A DNA stretch of 64,000 nt. Origin: Cryobacterium breve. GTDB taxonomy: Bacteria > Actinomycetota > Actinomycetes > Actinomycetales > Microbacteriaceae. Location of the stretch: NCBI RefSeq assembly GCF_027594785.1, contig NZ_CP075584.1, forward strand, positions 1,364,001 to 1,428,000, in the 5' to 3' direction. Positions 1-9,259 of this stretch are shown in pieces. Positions within the stretch are counted from its first letter, which is position 1. Each line of letters begins with the position of its first letter. The notes under the pieces are model-generated. The model saw nothing but the letters and a program-made list of their open reading frames with translations. It did no database searches and was not told the origin of the DNA. The translations under genes were made by a program, and so were the position numbers.

Positions 1-1
1 G

Positions 2-1711
2 AGCGTTCTCAGCGACCACGGCGTCTCCCTCGTGCGTGTGACGGGCCAGTTCGAGCGCTCCGGGCGCGGCACGGCGCTCCGCACCAACCCCGTCGAGGCC
101 CGCGCGATCGTCGACGACATCGAGCGCCGCTTCGCAGCCTCGCCGGAGGTCTCCCCCTCGGTCGGCGTGATCACCTTCAACGCCCAGCAGCGCAACCTCA
201 TCGAGAACCTGCTCCGCGACAGCGACGACGAACGCATCGCCCTCGCCCTGGACGAGATCGATGGCCTCTTCGTCAAGAACCTCGAGAATGTGCAGGGCGA
301 CGAACGCGACAGCATCCTCTTCTCGATCGCGTTCAGCGCGAACGAGAAGGGTGTCGTGCCACTCAACTTCGGGCCGCTCTCCCGGGCGGGCGGCGAGCGC
401 CGCCTCAACGTGGCGATCACCCGCGCGCGGCGGCAAGTGGTGCTCTATGCGAGCTTCGACCCGGCGGTGCTGCGCGCGCAGGACACCAGTTCGGTCGGCA
501 TCAAGCACCTCAAGGCGTACCTCGAGATGGCGGGCGCGGGCGCCGAGGCGCTCAGCACGGATGTCCGCCGGACGTCGACCGTGGACCGGCACCGCGACGA
601 CATCGCGGCCGCGCTTCGCGCCGCGGGGCACGTCGTGCAGACCGACGTTGGGCTCTCCGACTTCCGGGTGGACCTCAGCCTTGCCTCGGCAGCCGACCCT
701 GCTCGACCTCTTGTGGCCGTGCTGCTTGACGGGCCGAACTGGCGCGCCCGGCGCACGGTCTCCGACCGGGACGGCCTACCCGTGGACGTGCTGCAGGGCA
801 TCATGCGCTGGCCGGGCGTCGAGCGGGTCTGGATGCCCGAGTGGCTGCACCACCGCGACGAGACGATCGTCCGGCTCGGCGCTGCGGTCAAGACCGCCGC
901 TGCATCGGTCGCCGAGAGTGCTGCCCCCGCGGCTGCCGGTTCGCCTTCAGCTGCGGGTTCGGTTGCACTCGCGGAGCCGACCACCGCTGCCGCGCGAACC
1001 TCCCGTGCCTCCGCGTCCACAGCCACGGCTGCTCGAACGGCGACCGAATCGGTAACGGATCCGACCGAGCAAGGCGAGCCGGCGGGAGCCAACACATCCG
1101 CCGTCGTCGCGGCATCCGGTCGAGGCCTGGCCAGCACCAGTGCGGCGACGAGCCCGTTGGTGCAGGAGTACGCCGAGTGGTCTCCCGGATTGCTCGGGCC
1201 GGTCACGGTGCTCGACGCCCTGCCGAGGGCCGCGGCCACGGCGCAGGTGCGGTCAGCGATCAGCGCCGCGGTCGAGACCGAGGGGCCGATCCACAGCGCC
1301 CGGCTGATCAAGCTCGTCGCGGGAGCGTTCGGCCTCGACCGGGTGACCCAGGCGCGCGCGGCGTCGATCGTGCGGTGTGTGCCCTCGGATCTGTCGCTCG
1401 GCGCCGATGAGCCGTTCTATTGGCCGGTCGCGGTCGACCCGACCGACTGGCCGGGCGCCCGGCGCACCCCGCCCGGGGTCACTCGGGCTCTCGAGCACGT
1501 TCCGCTCGTCGAGATCGCGAACGCCATGCGCCTCGCGGCCGAGGCCGCCGCCGGGATCGACGAGGCCGGACTCCGGCGTGAGGCCCTCGCCTTCTTCGGC
1601 GGGCGACGTCTCACCGCGAGCGTCGGCATCCGTCTCGACGCGGCGCTCGCCCTCGCCCTCGACACAGGCCGCCTGACCCGCACCCCCGCCGGCCTCCTCC
1701 TCCCCGGATAG
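2..1711 (+). CDS. SF1 helicase with DUF3320, C-terminal part (start outside window)
   Basis: This is the C-terminal 569 residues of a large DUF4011/DUF3320-type helicase; the frame is open from base 2, so the ATP-binding half lies upstream. The visible part begins in the second RecA-like domain: ITFNAQQRNLI, then ENVQGDERDSILFS and RRLNVAITRARR, the classic UvrD/AAA_12 C-terminal motifs. Near residues 185-290 is a restriction-endonuclease-like fold region (DRHRDDIAAAL, VAVLLDGPNW), as in the MTES_1575 domain. A low-complexity Ala/Ser/Thr linker follows, then a C-terminal DUF3320-like domain (about residues 485-565). Proteins of this architecture are predicted DNA helicase-nucleases, sometimes linked to defence or repair; the substrate is unknown. 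The downstream gene is convergent, with a palindrome between them. Confidence 0.85.
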   Translation, partial: SVLSDHGVSLVRVTGQFERSGRGTALRTNPVEARAIVDDIERRFAASPEVSPSVGVITFNAQQRNLIENLLRDSDDERIALALDEIDGLFVKNLENVQGDERDSILFSIAFSANEKGVVPLNFGPLSRAGGERRLNVAITRARRQVVLYASFDPAVLRAQDTSSVGIKHLKAYLEMAGAGAEALSTDVRRTSTVDRHRDDIAAALRAAGHVVQTDVGLSDFRVDLSLASAADPARPLVAVLLDGPNWRARRTVSDRDGLPVDVLQGIMRWPGVERVWMPEWLHHRDETIVRLGAAVKTAAASVAESAAPAAAGSPSAAGSVALAEPTTAAARTSRASASTATAARTATESVTDPTEQGEPAGANTSAVVAASGRGLASTSAATSPLVQEYAEWSPGLLGPVTVLDALPRAAATAQVRSAISAAVETEGPIHSARLIKLVAGAFGLDRVTQARAASIVRCVPSDLSLGADEPFYWPVAVDPTDWPGARRTPPGVTRALEHVPLVEIANAMRLAAEAAAGIDEAGLRREALAFFGGRRLTASVGIRLDAALALALDTGRLTRTPAGLLLPG

Positions 1712-1756
1712 CCCACCCGCACACCGGCCGCGCAGCCCCAAGGAGCACACGCGGCT

Positions 1757-1819
1757 CCGTGAGATGTCGCATATCGACCTTCCGCCTGCTCGGGAACATC
1801 GATGTGCGACACCTCACGG
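1757..1819. repeat. Palindromic element family A, copy 1
   Basis: Imperfect inverted repeat with 21-base arms (left CCGTGAGATGTCGCATATCGA, right TCGATGTGCGACACCTCACGG read inward) around a loop of about 21 bases. A near-identical element lies at 16323-16407. Here it sits between two convergent genes and could act as a bidirectional terminator; there is no T-run. Confidence 0.75.
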
Positions 1820-1850
1820 GGTGCGGGCGGGCGGGGCCGGGCGCGCGCGA

Positions 1851-3537
1851 CTAGTGCGGCGCGGACTCGACGCGGTTGCGGCCGGCACGCTTGGCCGCGT
1901 AGAGGGCCGTGTCGGCGCGCGCGAGCCAGTGCGGGGTGCGTTCGCCGGTGTTTCGCACGGCCAGGCCGATGCTTACCGTGCAGGTCAGCCCGGGGGCGAC
2001 GTCGTCCCAGCGGAAGCCGCTCACGGCGACGAGCAGGCGCTCGCAGGCCTTCGCGGCGTCGGCCGGGGTTGCGTCGCCGAAGACGAGCAGGAATTCCTCG
2101 CCGCCGAGCCGTACCGCGAGGTCGCTGTCGCGGATGGCGTCCGTCAGGATCGTTCCCATCGCGGCCAGCACCCGGTCGCCCACGGCGTGCCCGTGCGCGT
2201 CATTGACCCGTTTGAAGTGGTCGAGGTCGACCATCGCCGCGCAGAGCGGCTGCGCGCGGTCGTGCGCGCGGCGCATCAGCGCGGGCAGTTGCCGGTCGAG
2301 CGCGCGCCGGTTCGGCAGCAGGGTGAGCGGGTCGGTGTGGGCCTGTTGGTCGAGCTTTTCCGCACGGATGCGCAACACCTGCGCCTCGAGCTGCGACCGC
2401 TCGGTCTCGTGGCGGGCCTGTTCGATCTCGAGAGTGTTGATCAGCATCCGGGACTGCAGCCCGGCCGTCTGCCGGGTGAGGCGGAGCGTCAGGCTCGTGC
2501 AGCTTCTCGGCGTGGGCGAGTGCCCGCTCGAATTCACCGATCTCCTTGCACATCTCCACGAGGCCCCGGTGCAGCCGGGTGAGCCTGGCCGGGTCCTCCT
2601 CGACGGTGCTGTCGGCCAGCTGGTCGACCATCATCAGGATCGCCTCGTCGACGCGGCCCTCGAAGCGCGTGATCTCGGCCAGCTGGGTCCCGTTGTCGAG
2701 TTCCAGGTTCCGGTAGCCATTGGCCGTCGCCAGACTCTGGGAGAGGCCGATCTGTTCGCGCGCCTCGGCGTACCGGCCCAGCTCGATCAGGATGCTGCCG
2801 AGGTTCGTGCGCGCGATCGTCTCCCAGAAGCTGTGTCCCTGGCTGTGGGCGAACGCCGCGGCCTGCTGCACGTTGTCGAGGGCCTCGCCGAGCGCATCCG
2901 TCGCCTCGAGGCCGAGGGCGGCCTGGGTGCGCGCGAGTTCGAGGCAGGTGTCGCCGAGGTTGTTGAGCCCGGCGAACTGTGCCTCATCGTCCTCGAGCAG
3001 CCGGGACAGGTCGAGCGCCTGCCGACCCAGCTCGAGGGCCCGCAGCGAGTCCCCGGTTCCCACATGCACCATCGACGAGCGGCTGAGCGCCCAGAACTCG
3101 GCGAGCGGGCTGCCGCTCGCCCGGGAGGAGGCGAGGGCCCCGAGCACGTGCCGCAGCGCGGGCTCGTTCAGGCCCGTCTCGTGGAAGGCGAGCGCGAGGG
3201 TGCAGTGCATCTGGGATTGCCGCAAGAGCTCGCCCGCGCGGGTCAGGTATTCGAGCGCGAGCAGCCCGTTCTGAACGGCTGCCTCCACTTCGCCGAGCCG
3301 CAACCGGTGCAGCGACAAGAGCTCGCGGGCCCGACCCTGCTCGGCGGCCGTGATGTCCGCGGTCGCAAGCACCTGTTCGGCCTCGGCGGCGCCTTCGAGA
3401 TGCCGGCCGTCGGCGCGCGACCGTTCGCACAAGGTCAGTAGCTCGGCGACCGTGGGCGTGGCGGGTGGCGGCGTGGCGTCGCGAATGGGCGCTGCCGAAG
3501 CCGCACGCACACCTGGTGCTGCCGCCTTTGAGTCCAC
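1851..3537 (-). CDS. TPR-GGDEF diguanylate cyclase (frame broken once)
   Basis: Predicted cytoplasmic diguanylate cyclase making c-di-GMP from two GTP. The N-terminal ~340 residues are tetratricopeptide-like helical repeats (SLHRLRLGEVEAAVQNGL, GLNNLGDTCLELARTQA). A coiled-coil stretch follows (EIEQARHETERSQLEAQVLR), then a GGDEF domain with THTDPLTLLPNR-type entry (HTDPLTLLPNRRAL), DLDHFKRVND and the active-site RLGGEEF. No membrane segment is seen, so the TPR part probably senses a protein or ligand. The start is a GTG preceded by GGGGGG about 7 bases upstream. The frame breaks at 2491-2496 (AGGCTC on the + strand); removing one base gives EKLHELTLRLTRQ and joins the halves into one protein of about 561 residues. 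It diverges from the glutaredoxin gene. Confidence 0.85.
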
Positions 3538-3700
3538 CTTCAGCCCCCCGACTGTCTGTCACTGATTCGAACCTAACACCGCAGAAGACCCGATTGGGCC
3601 GGAAAAAAGGCCCCCGAAGGGGTTCACTCCTGAACCGCTCGTCACACCCGCCCGCACTCCGGACACACGGATGCCCAGCGCGGCCACGTAAGATCAGCCC

Positions 3701-3982
3701 ATGACCGCAGCAACAGCATCCGCGCCCCTCGACGCCCGCATCACCCTGTACGGCGCGGAGTGGTGCAGCGACTGCCGCCGCTCGAAGAAGGTGCTCGACG
3801 GCCTGGACCTCGACTATGACTACGTCGACCTCGAGGCCGTCGCGGACGGCGCCGACCGCGCCCACGCGATCAGTGGACGCACCCGGATCCCCGTGATCGT
3901 GTTCCCCGACGCGAGCCACCTCGTCGAGCCGAGTGACGCCGACCTGCGCACGAGACTCGCCCAGTTCTCCCTGGAGGCCTGA
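3701..3982 (+). CDS. Glutaredoxin-like (mycoredoxin-type) protein
   Basis: A 93-residue thioredoxin-fold protein. It carries the redox motif CSDC (context EWCSDCRRSK, about residues 22-31), the cis-proline region TRIPVIVFPD and a C-terminal helix. The length fits actinobacterial glutaredoxin-like/mycoredoxin proteins, which reduce mixed disulfides with mycothiol; CSDC replaces the usual CxYC, so the exact partner is uncertain. TAAGAT lies about 6 bases before the ATG, a good -10 box for a leaderless transcript, and no Shine-Dalgarno is visible. A small membrane protein begins 3 bases after the stop, so the two are probably co-transcribed. Confidence 0.85.
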   Translation: MTAATASAPLDARITLYGAEWCSDCRRSKKVLDGLDLDYDYVDLEAVADGADRAHAISGRTRIPVIVFPDASHLVEPSDADLRTRLAQFSLEA

Positions 3983-3985
3983 GCC

Positions 3986-4204
3986 GTGCGCAGCCTCAAG
4001 GACTGGACCTTCCAGATGTGCGGGATCGCCGGTTTCGTCTGCTGCGCGATCGCGCTCGGCACCCTTTACTTCAACGCGATCAACCACAACGCCTTTGTCG
4101 GCGTGGCGGTTCCGGTCGCGATCGTCGCGCTCGCCGCCGGGGGCATCGCCACCGCCAGGGCACGCTGGCTCTGGACCAGCGGCCGCGGCAACCAGCGCCG
4201 CTGA
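3986..4204 (+). CDS. Small two-helix membrane protein
   Basis: A 72-residue hypothetical protein with a GTG start directly behind the glutaredoxin-like gene. Two hydrophobic segments are visible: GIAGFVCCAIALGTLYF (about 13-29) and AVPVAIVALAAGGIATA (about 42-58). The C-terminus is short and basic. No family was recognised. Close spacing suggests translational coupling with the upstream redox gene. The GTG start is the only one giving a complete first helix. Confidence 0.6.
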   Translation: MRSLKDWTFQMCGIAGFVCCAIALGTLYFNAINHNAFVGVAVPVAIVALAAGGIATARARWLWTSGRGNQRR

Positions 4205-4288
4205 CGCCAGCGATCCGGCACCACCCGATCGGGGCCGTTTCCTCCGCGGCACTGCCGCGCTACGATGCCACGGAAACGGGGAGGCATC

Positions 4289-4636
4289 ATGGGTGACACA
4301 GGCCAGGACAAGCGCATCGAGCGCTTCGGCAGCGACGAAGACATTGCGAACGCCGAGGCGGCCAAGCGGCAGGACGCAAAGGATGCGCGGGTGCGCCTGC
4401 TGCGAAGCAAGGCGGCGGTCTCCCGGTCGGAGGCCGATGCGATCGAGGCCATGCACCTCGACCCGGACACGCTTCAGGACCTGCTCGAGAACGCGAGCCC
4501 GCTCGAGGCTCGCCGGCTGGAGAAGTCCGAGCATGCGATCAGCCAGCGGGTCGCCAAGGCCCGCGCCGCGGCCGAGGCGGCCGAGTACGAATACGAGCAG
4601 GCCGTGCTCGAGCAGTACGACGACCGCAGGGGCTGA
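4289..4636 (+). CDS. Small charged hypothetical protein
   Basis: A 115-residue soluble, highly charged, helix-rich protein of unknown function (begins MGDTGQDKRIERFGSDEDI, ends AVLEQYDDRRG). I chose the ATG at 4289 because GGGGAGG lies 5-11 bases upstream; an in-frame ATG at 4265 has no such site. Helical heptad-like stretches (VAKARAAAEAAEYEYEQAVL) suggest a coiled coil near the C-terminus. It is convergent with phosphoenolpyruvate synthase, 24 bases away. Confidence 0.6.
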   Translation: MGDTGQDKRIERFGSDEDIANAEAAKRQDAKDARVRLLRSKAAVSRSEADAIEAMHLDPDTLQDLLENASPLEARRLEKSEHAISQRVAKARAAAEAAEYEYEQAVLEQYDDRRG

Positions 4637-4660
4637 CGCCGCACCGCCGGAGCGCGGCCG

Positions 4661-7051
4661 TCACACGGTGTCGAGCAACCCCTCGGCCTCGGCGACGATG
4701 CCCGCCGTCTTCAGGAAGCTGTCCGGGTTGAGCGAGATCGAGTCGATGCCCTCGCGCACCAGGAACGCCGCGAAGTCCGGGTAGTTGCTCGGCGCCTGCC
4801 CGCAGATGCCGATCTTGATCCCGGCGGCGTGGGCCTTGCGAATGGCTTCGCTGATCATCCGCTTGACCGCGTCGTCGCGCTCGTCGAAGAGGCCGGCGAG
4901 GTCGCCGGCGTCCCGGTCGACGCCGAGCACAAGCTGGGTGAGGTCGTTCGACCCGATCGAGAAGCCGTCGAACCGGGTCGCGAACTCCTCGGCGAGGATC
5001 ACGTTGGCGGGGATCTCGCACATCATGTACACCTGCAAACCGTTCTCGCCGCGGGCGAGCCCGTTCTCGGCCATCACCGCGAGCACCTTGTCGGCCTCGG
5101 CCACGGTGCGGCAGAACGGCACCATCACGATCACGTCGGTGAAGCCGATCTCCTCGCGCACCCGCTTGATCGCCCGGCACTCGAGCGCGAAGCCCTCACG
5201 GTAGCGGTCGTCGTAGTAGCGGGAGGCGCCGCGGAACCCGATCATCGGGTTCTCCTCGGTGTGCTCGAAGGCGCCGCCGCCGAGCAGGTGCGCGTACTCG
5301 TTGGTCTTGAAGTCGCTCATCCGCACGATCACCGGGTCGGGGTAGTACGGGGCGGTGAGCTTCGCGATGCCGAGCGCGAGGGTCTGCACGAAGTACTCCT
5401 GCGGGTCGGCGAAGCCGCGGGTGCGTTCGTGGATGCGCCGGAGCGAGGCACGGTCGGTGACCCGCTCCGGGTGCACGAGCGCCATCGGGTGGATCGTGAT
5501 CAGGTTGTTGATGATGAATTCCATCCGGGCCAGGCCGACGCCCGCGGCCGGCAACCGCCACCACTCGAACGCGGCGGCGGGACTCGCGATGTTCACCATC
5601 AGCTTCGTGCGGGTCGACGGCACCGTGCCGAGGTCCACCTCCTCGGTCTCGAAGGCGAGGGTGCCGTCGTAGACGAAGCCCTCGTCGCCCTCGGCGCAGG
5701 AGAGCGTGATCGAGGATCCGTTCTTGATCAGGTCGGTGCCGGTGCCGGTGCCGACCACCGCGGGCACGCCCAGCTCCCGGCTGACGATCGCGGCGTGGCT
5801 GGTCGGGCCGCCGTGGTCGGTCACGATCCCGGACGCCCGGGTCATGATCGGCACCCAGTCGGGGTCGGTCATCTCGGTGACGAGGATCGCGCCGTCGATG
5901 AAGTTGTCGATGTCGGCCGGGTCCCGGATCACGCACGCGGTCCCGGTCGCGATGCTGTCGCCGATCGCGACGCCGGAGACGATCAGCGGCCCGCTCTCGA
6001 GCAGCCGGCTCACGGTGAAGACGGTGCCGCTCGCCTGCGACTGCACCGTCTCGGGGCGTGCCTGCACCATGTAGAGCTCGTGGCTGATGCCGTCCCTGGC
6101 CCACTCCATGTCCATCGGCCGTCCGTAGTGGTCCTCGACGATCACGGCCCACCGGGCGAGCTGCACGATCTCGCCGTCGCTCAGCACGAACGCGTCCCGC
6201 TCCCGGAGCGGGGTGTCGATCACGCGGGTGCGGGCGCTGCCTCCGGCGGCGTAGATCATCTTGGTCGCCTTGGCGCCGAGGGTCTTCTCGATGATCGGGG
6301 TCAGGGCGGGGTCGGCGAGCAGCGCCTTGAACACGAGGTACTTGTCCGGGTCGACGGCACCCTGCACGACCGTCTCGCCGAGCCCCCAGGCCGCGCTGAT
6401 CACGGCGGCCCCGGGGAAGCCGGTGTCGGTGTCGATCGAGAACATGACGCCGGACCCGCCCACATCGGAGCGGATCATCCGCTGCACCCCGATCGACAGG
6501 GCCACGTCGAGGTGGTCGAATCCTTTGACCTCCCGGTAGCTGATCGCCCGGTCGGTGAAGAGGCTCGCATAGCAGCGGCGGCAGGCGACGAGCAGGTCCC
6601 GCTCCCCGGTCACGTTCAGGAACGTCTCCTGCTGCCCGGCGAAGCTCGCGTCCGGAAGGTCTTCAGCGGTCGCGCTGCTCCGCACGGCCACGGCAAGGTT
6701 CTGCTGCCCGGAACGCTCAGACAGTTCCCGGTAGGCCGAGCGGATGCCCGCGGCCGTATCCTCGGGGAATTCCCCGTTCAGGAACAGCTCGCGCAGGGTC
6801 TCTCCGGTAGCCCGCAGCGTGGCCTCGCCGGCGTGGTACCTGTCGAGGGCAGAACGCAGGGCGGACTCGATCCCGTTCTCCGTGATGAACGCGCGGTACG
6901 CATCCGCCGTCGTTGCAAACCCGTCGGGCACCCGCACACCCTGGCCGGCGAGCGAGCCGACCATTTCGCCGAGGGAGGCGTTCTTGCCACCGACCTGGGG
7001 GATGTCGGCGAGGCCGATCTCTTCGAACCAGACCACATGACGTTCTGACAT
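4661..7051 (-). CDS. ppsA: Phosphoenolpyruvate synthase
   Basis: Converts pyruvate, ATP and water to phosphoenolpyruvate, AMP and phosphate, the first step of gluconeogenesis from pyruvate. The 796 residues match the usual PPS length (about 790-800). The N-terminal ATP-grasp domain starts with VGGKNASLGEM and has RSSATAEDLPDASFAGQQ. The swivelling phosphohistidine domain has TDHGGPTSHAAIVSRELG, with the catalytic His near residue 420. The C-terminal TIM barrel ends with IGSNDLTQLVLGVDRD and KIGICGQAPSNYPDF. The ATG at 7051 gives the standard N-terminus MSERHVVWFEE; an upstream in-frame ATG at 7123 would add an unsupported tail. It stands alone and diverges from the ice-binding protein gene. 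Confidence 0.95.
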   Translation of the reverse strand: MSERHVVWFEEIGLADIPQVGGKNASLGEMVGSLAGQGVRVPDGFATTADAYRAFITENGIESALRSALDRYHAGEATLRATGETLRELFLNGEFPEDTAAGIRSAYRELSERSGQQNLAVAVRSSATAEDLPDASFAGQQETFLNVTGERDLLVACRRCYASLFTDRAISYREVKGFDHLDVALSIGVQRMIRSDVGGSGVMFSIDTDTGFPGAAVISAAWGLGETVVQGAVDPDKYLVFKALLADPALTPIIEKTLGAKATKMIYAAGGSARTRVIDTPLRERDAFVLSDGEIVQLARWAVIVEDHYGRPMDMEWARDGISHELYMVQARPETVQSQASGTVFTVSRLLESGPLIVSGVAIGDSIATGTACVIRDPADIDNFIDGAILVTEMTDPDWVPIMTRASGIVTDHGGPTSHAAIVSRELGVPAVVGTGTGTDLIKNGSSITLSCAEGDEGFVYDGTLAFETEEVDLGTVPSTRTKLMVNIASPAAAFEWWRLPAAGVGLARMEFIINNLITIHPMALVHPERVTDRASLRRIHERTRGFADPQEYFVQTLALGIAKLTAPYYPDPVIVRMSDFKTNEYAHLLGGGAFEHTEENPMIGFRGASRYYDDRYREGFALECRAIKRVREEIGFTDVIVMVPFCRTVAEADKVLAVMAENGLARGENGLQVYMMCEIPANVILAEEFATRFDGFSIGSNDLTQLVLGVDRDAGDLAGLFDERDDAVKRMISEAIRKAHAAGIKIGICGQAPSNYPDFAAFLVREGIDSISLNPDSFLKTAGIVAEAEGLLDTV

Positions 7052-7460
7052 GATGACTCCCACCGCGAGTTCGAACACCGCGACCCGGCGTCCCGTGGCG
7101 CCGACGGCATCCGCTCTCGGCAACCTACTGCTGCGCCAGGGCCGCTGCTAGTGCCCGCGACCTGGCAGGCACGGCACCGGGTGTTCCTCCGGAATTCACC
7201 CGGAAGGCTCCCCCGGTTCAGGGCCACCGGATTATGGCCCTAGTCTGGGGGTTAGACAGATTCGATCGTTGGATTCCAGCCGCTGAGGGCACCTGTTCCA
7301 GGTGCGGTACCCGTCTGCCCCGGTGGCTGGAGAGGTGCATTCCCGGCACACTTCCGCCAGCGAGCGTAACCCGGATGGAGCTCCGGGGGCCGCCGCGCGC
7401 GACGGCCCTGCCCCGGCTCCGCGTCGCGGATCCGCGTTCACGGGAACAAAGGGAATCACC
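7052..7460. promoter_or_regulatory. Divergent intergenic region with a GCACCTG palindrome
   Basis: This 409-base gap holds the promoters of ppsA (leftward) and the ice-binding protein (rightward), and no gene. At 7289-7305 is a perfect 7-3-7 inverted repeat, GCACCTG-TTC-CAGGTGC, about 155 bases before the ice-binding start. It could be an operator or a small RNA hairpin in the leader. I see no recognisable riboswitch. Confidence 0.4.
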
Positions 7461-8277
7461 ATGACCGCATTCGACCAGACACCCACCAGCACCAGCACCC
7501 CCAGACCGGCCCGGAAGTGGCTGCCCGTCCTCCTCGTCGCGATCGCCCTCGCGGCCGTCGGCACGGTCGGCGCCACCACCACCGGGGCCAGGCTCCGCCT
7601 CCGCCGCCGTCCCGGTCGGCTCCGTGCGCGCACCCGTCGCGCTCGGCCTCGCCGGCACCTTCGCTATCCTCTCCAAGACGGGCGTGACGGATGTCTACGC
7701 CTCGGCCATCACGGGCAATGTCGGCGCGAGCCCGATCACCGGTGCGGCCATCCACCTCAGCTGCCCGGAGGTGACCGGCCTGGTCTACTCCGTGGATGCC
7801 GCGGGCCCCGCCTGCGAGATCACCGCCCCGAACCTGCTCACGACCGCCGTCGGCGACATGGGCACCGCGTACACCGATGCCGCCGGGCGCACCCTGCCCG
7901 ACGCGGTCGACCTGGGCGCGGGCGAGATCGGCGGCCTCACCCTCGCACCCGGGCTCTATAAGTGGAACACCGGCGTGACGATCACGAGCGACGTCACCCT
8001 CGACGGCGGCCCGACCGACGTGTTCATCTTCCAGATCGCGGGCAACATCACCCAGGCCTCCGCCACCCGGGTCACCCTCACCGGTGGCGCGCTCGCGAAG
8101 AACGTGTTCTGGCAGGCCGCCGGCTCCGTCGCGGTCGGCACGACCGCGCACTTCGAGGGCACCGTCCTCGGCAAGTCCCTCATCGCCCTGAAGACCGGCG
8201 CGACGGTCGATGGCCGTCTGCTGTCGCAGACCGCGGTCACCCTGCAGAAGAACACGGTCACCGAGCCCACCCGGTAG
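7461..8277 (+). CDS. Secreted DUF3494 ice-binding-like protein (frame broken once)
   Basis: Predicted exported ice-binding (antifreeze-type) protein. The N-terminus is hydrophilic, then has a signal-peptide/anchor helix (KWLPVLLVAIALAAVGTVGA, about residues 20-39). The mature part has the DUF3494 pattern: VALGLAGTFAILSKTGVT, ITGNVGASPITGAAI, GLTLAPGLYKWNTGV, VFIFQIAGNI, and KNVFWQAAGSVAVGTTAHFEG. This family forms a beta-solenoid that binds ice or inhibits recrystallisation, common in psychrophiles. The frame breaks at 7590-7595 (AGGCTC); deleting one G gives ATTTGASSASAAV and joins signal and mature domains. Corrected length is about 271 residues. AAAGGGAA lies 5-12 bases before the ATG. A strong terminator follows the stop. 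Confidence 0.88.
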
Positions 8278-8335
8278 ATATACACCGCGGCATCCGCTGC
8301 GCTGAGCCCGTCATTTCTTGGGCGGGCACACAACA

Positions 8336-8375
8336 GAAAGGCCCGGAGCGGCGATCTCGCCGTTCCGGGCCTTTC
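8336..8375. terminator. Bidirectional hairpin terminator
   Basis: GAAAGGCCCGGA and TCCGGGCCTTTC form a 12-bp stem around a loop that itself pairs (GCGGCGATCTCGCCGT). It lies between the convergent ice-binding and lipoprotein genes, with A-rich and T-rich ends on the two strands, so it can serve both. Confidence 0.8.
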
Positions 8376-8411
8376 CTGCGCCTGCGGCGCCGGCACTTCT
8401 CAGTGCGGTTG

Positions 8412-9101
8412 TTACATGCGCTTGAAGATGGCGACCGGGATCGCCTGGTGCACGATCTGGGTGACGGTCGCGCCGCCGCCAGCGGTGGACTCACCGGCGA
8501 TGGTCATCGCGAAGTCGAGGGTCAGGCCGTAGGTGTCCGGTGTCAGCACCCCGATGGGGTTGGACTCGAGCTGGAAGCCGCCCTTCGGCGAGGTGACGAG
8601 CAGTCCTCCGGGGCCGGTGAGGGCCTCGGGGTCGAGGGTTGCGGCGATCGGGTTCACGTTGAGCACAAACGGCGTGGCGCTCGCACCGCTCGTCGTGGTG
8701 GTCGTCGCAGTGACCGTGACGTTGGACATGTAGACGTGGCGCTTCGTGCCGAACGCGGCCTCCGGCGCCTGTGAACGGTCGAAGACACTGATCACGAAGG
8801 AGAAACGCTTGTCGCTGTCCGTGTACCACTCGTGCGTCTTCTGCTCGGTCCACATGTCGAGCTGGAGTTCGAGCTGGGGCGCCAGCTGGATGGTCGGGTG
8901 GATCGAGCCCATGTCGGTGAACACGGAGTCGAAGACGAGGGGAGCCTTGGTGGCCGTGGGCACGGCCGTGGCCGAGACCTGGCTGGCCGGGTCGATCGGC
9001 GCGAAGCCGATGAGCGCGGCGATGCTCGTGCACGAGGTGAGAGTAAGGGACAGAACGGCGACACCGGTGACGGCAGCAATTCGGGTAAACCAGCGGGACA
9101 T
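8412..9101 (-). CDS. Hypothetical lipoprotein
   Basis: A 229-residue exported protein. The N-terminus MSRWFTRIAAVTGVAVLSL is followed by lipobox LTSC (Cys at about residue 24), so a membrane-anchored lipoprotein is expected. The mature part has no recognised domain; it contains a Thr-rich stretch (TVTATTTTTSGASATPF) and pattern GLTLDFAMTI. It was started at the ATG at 9101, since an upstream in-frame ATG (9170) would bury the signal peptide. Neighbours are unrelated, and the function is unknown. Confidence 0.75.
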   Translation of the reverse strand: MSRWFTRIAAVTGVAVLSLTLTSCTSIAALIGFAPIDPASQVSATAVPTATKAPLVFDSVFTDMGSIHPTIQLAPQLELQLDMWTEQKTHEWYTDSDKRFSFVISVFDRSQAPEAAFGTKRHVYMSNVTVTATTTTTSGASATPFVLNVNPIAATLDPEALTGPGGLLVTSPKGGFQLESNPIGVLTPDTYGLTLDFAMTIAGESTAGGGATVTQIVHQAIPVAIFKRM

Positions 9102-9259
9102 GGTGGAACTTTCGGGTCGGGTAGCCGTCTGCATGAATATGCTGAACACATAGTGGCATACGGAGGGCATCCGTGTCCCCTTTTGGGGGACTTATTCTTC
9201 ATTGTTCTCGGTTCGTGTTCCCCGGGAGACCACCCATTCGGGGGACGAAGCGGACCGCG

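Noticed and set aside
4829..7048. Open frame of 739 codons antisense to ppsA
   Set aside because: High-GC mirror of a well-supported gene; its protein is His/Asp/Gly/Arg-rich with no motif, while the opposite strand encodes complete PEP synthase.
7260..7460. Riboswitch in the leader of the ice-binding gene
   Set aside because: I compared by eye with the c-di-GMP and cobalamin cores and found no conserved core; only a short palindrome is present.
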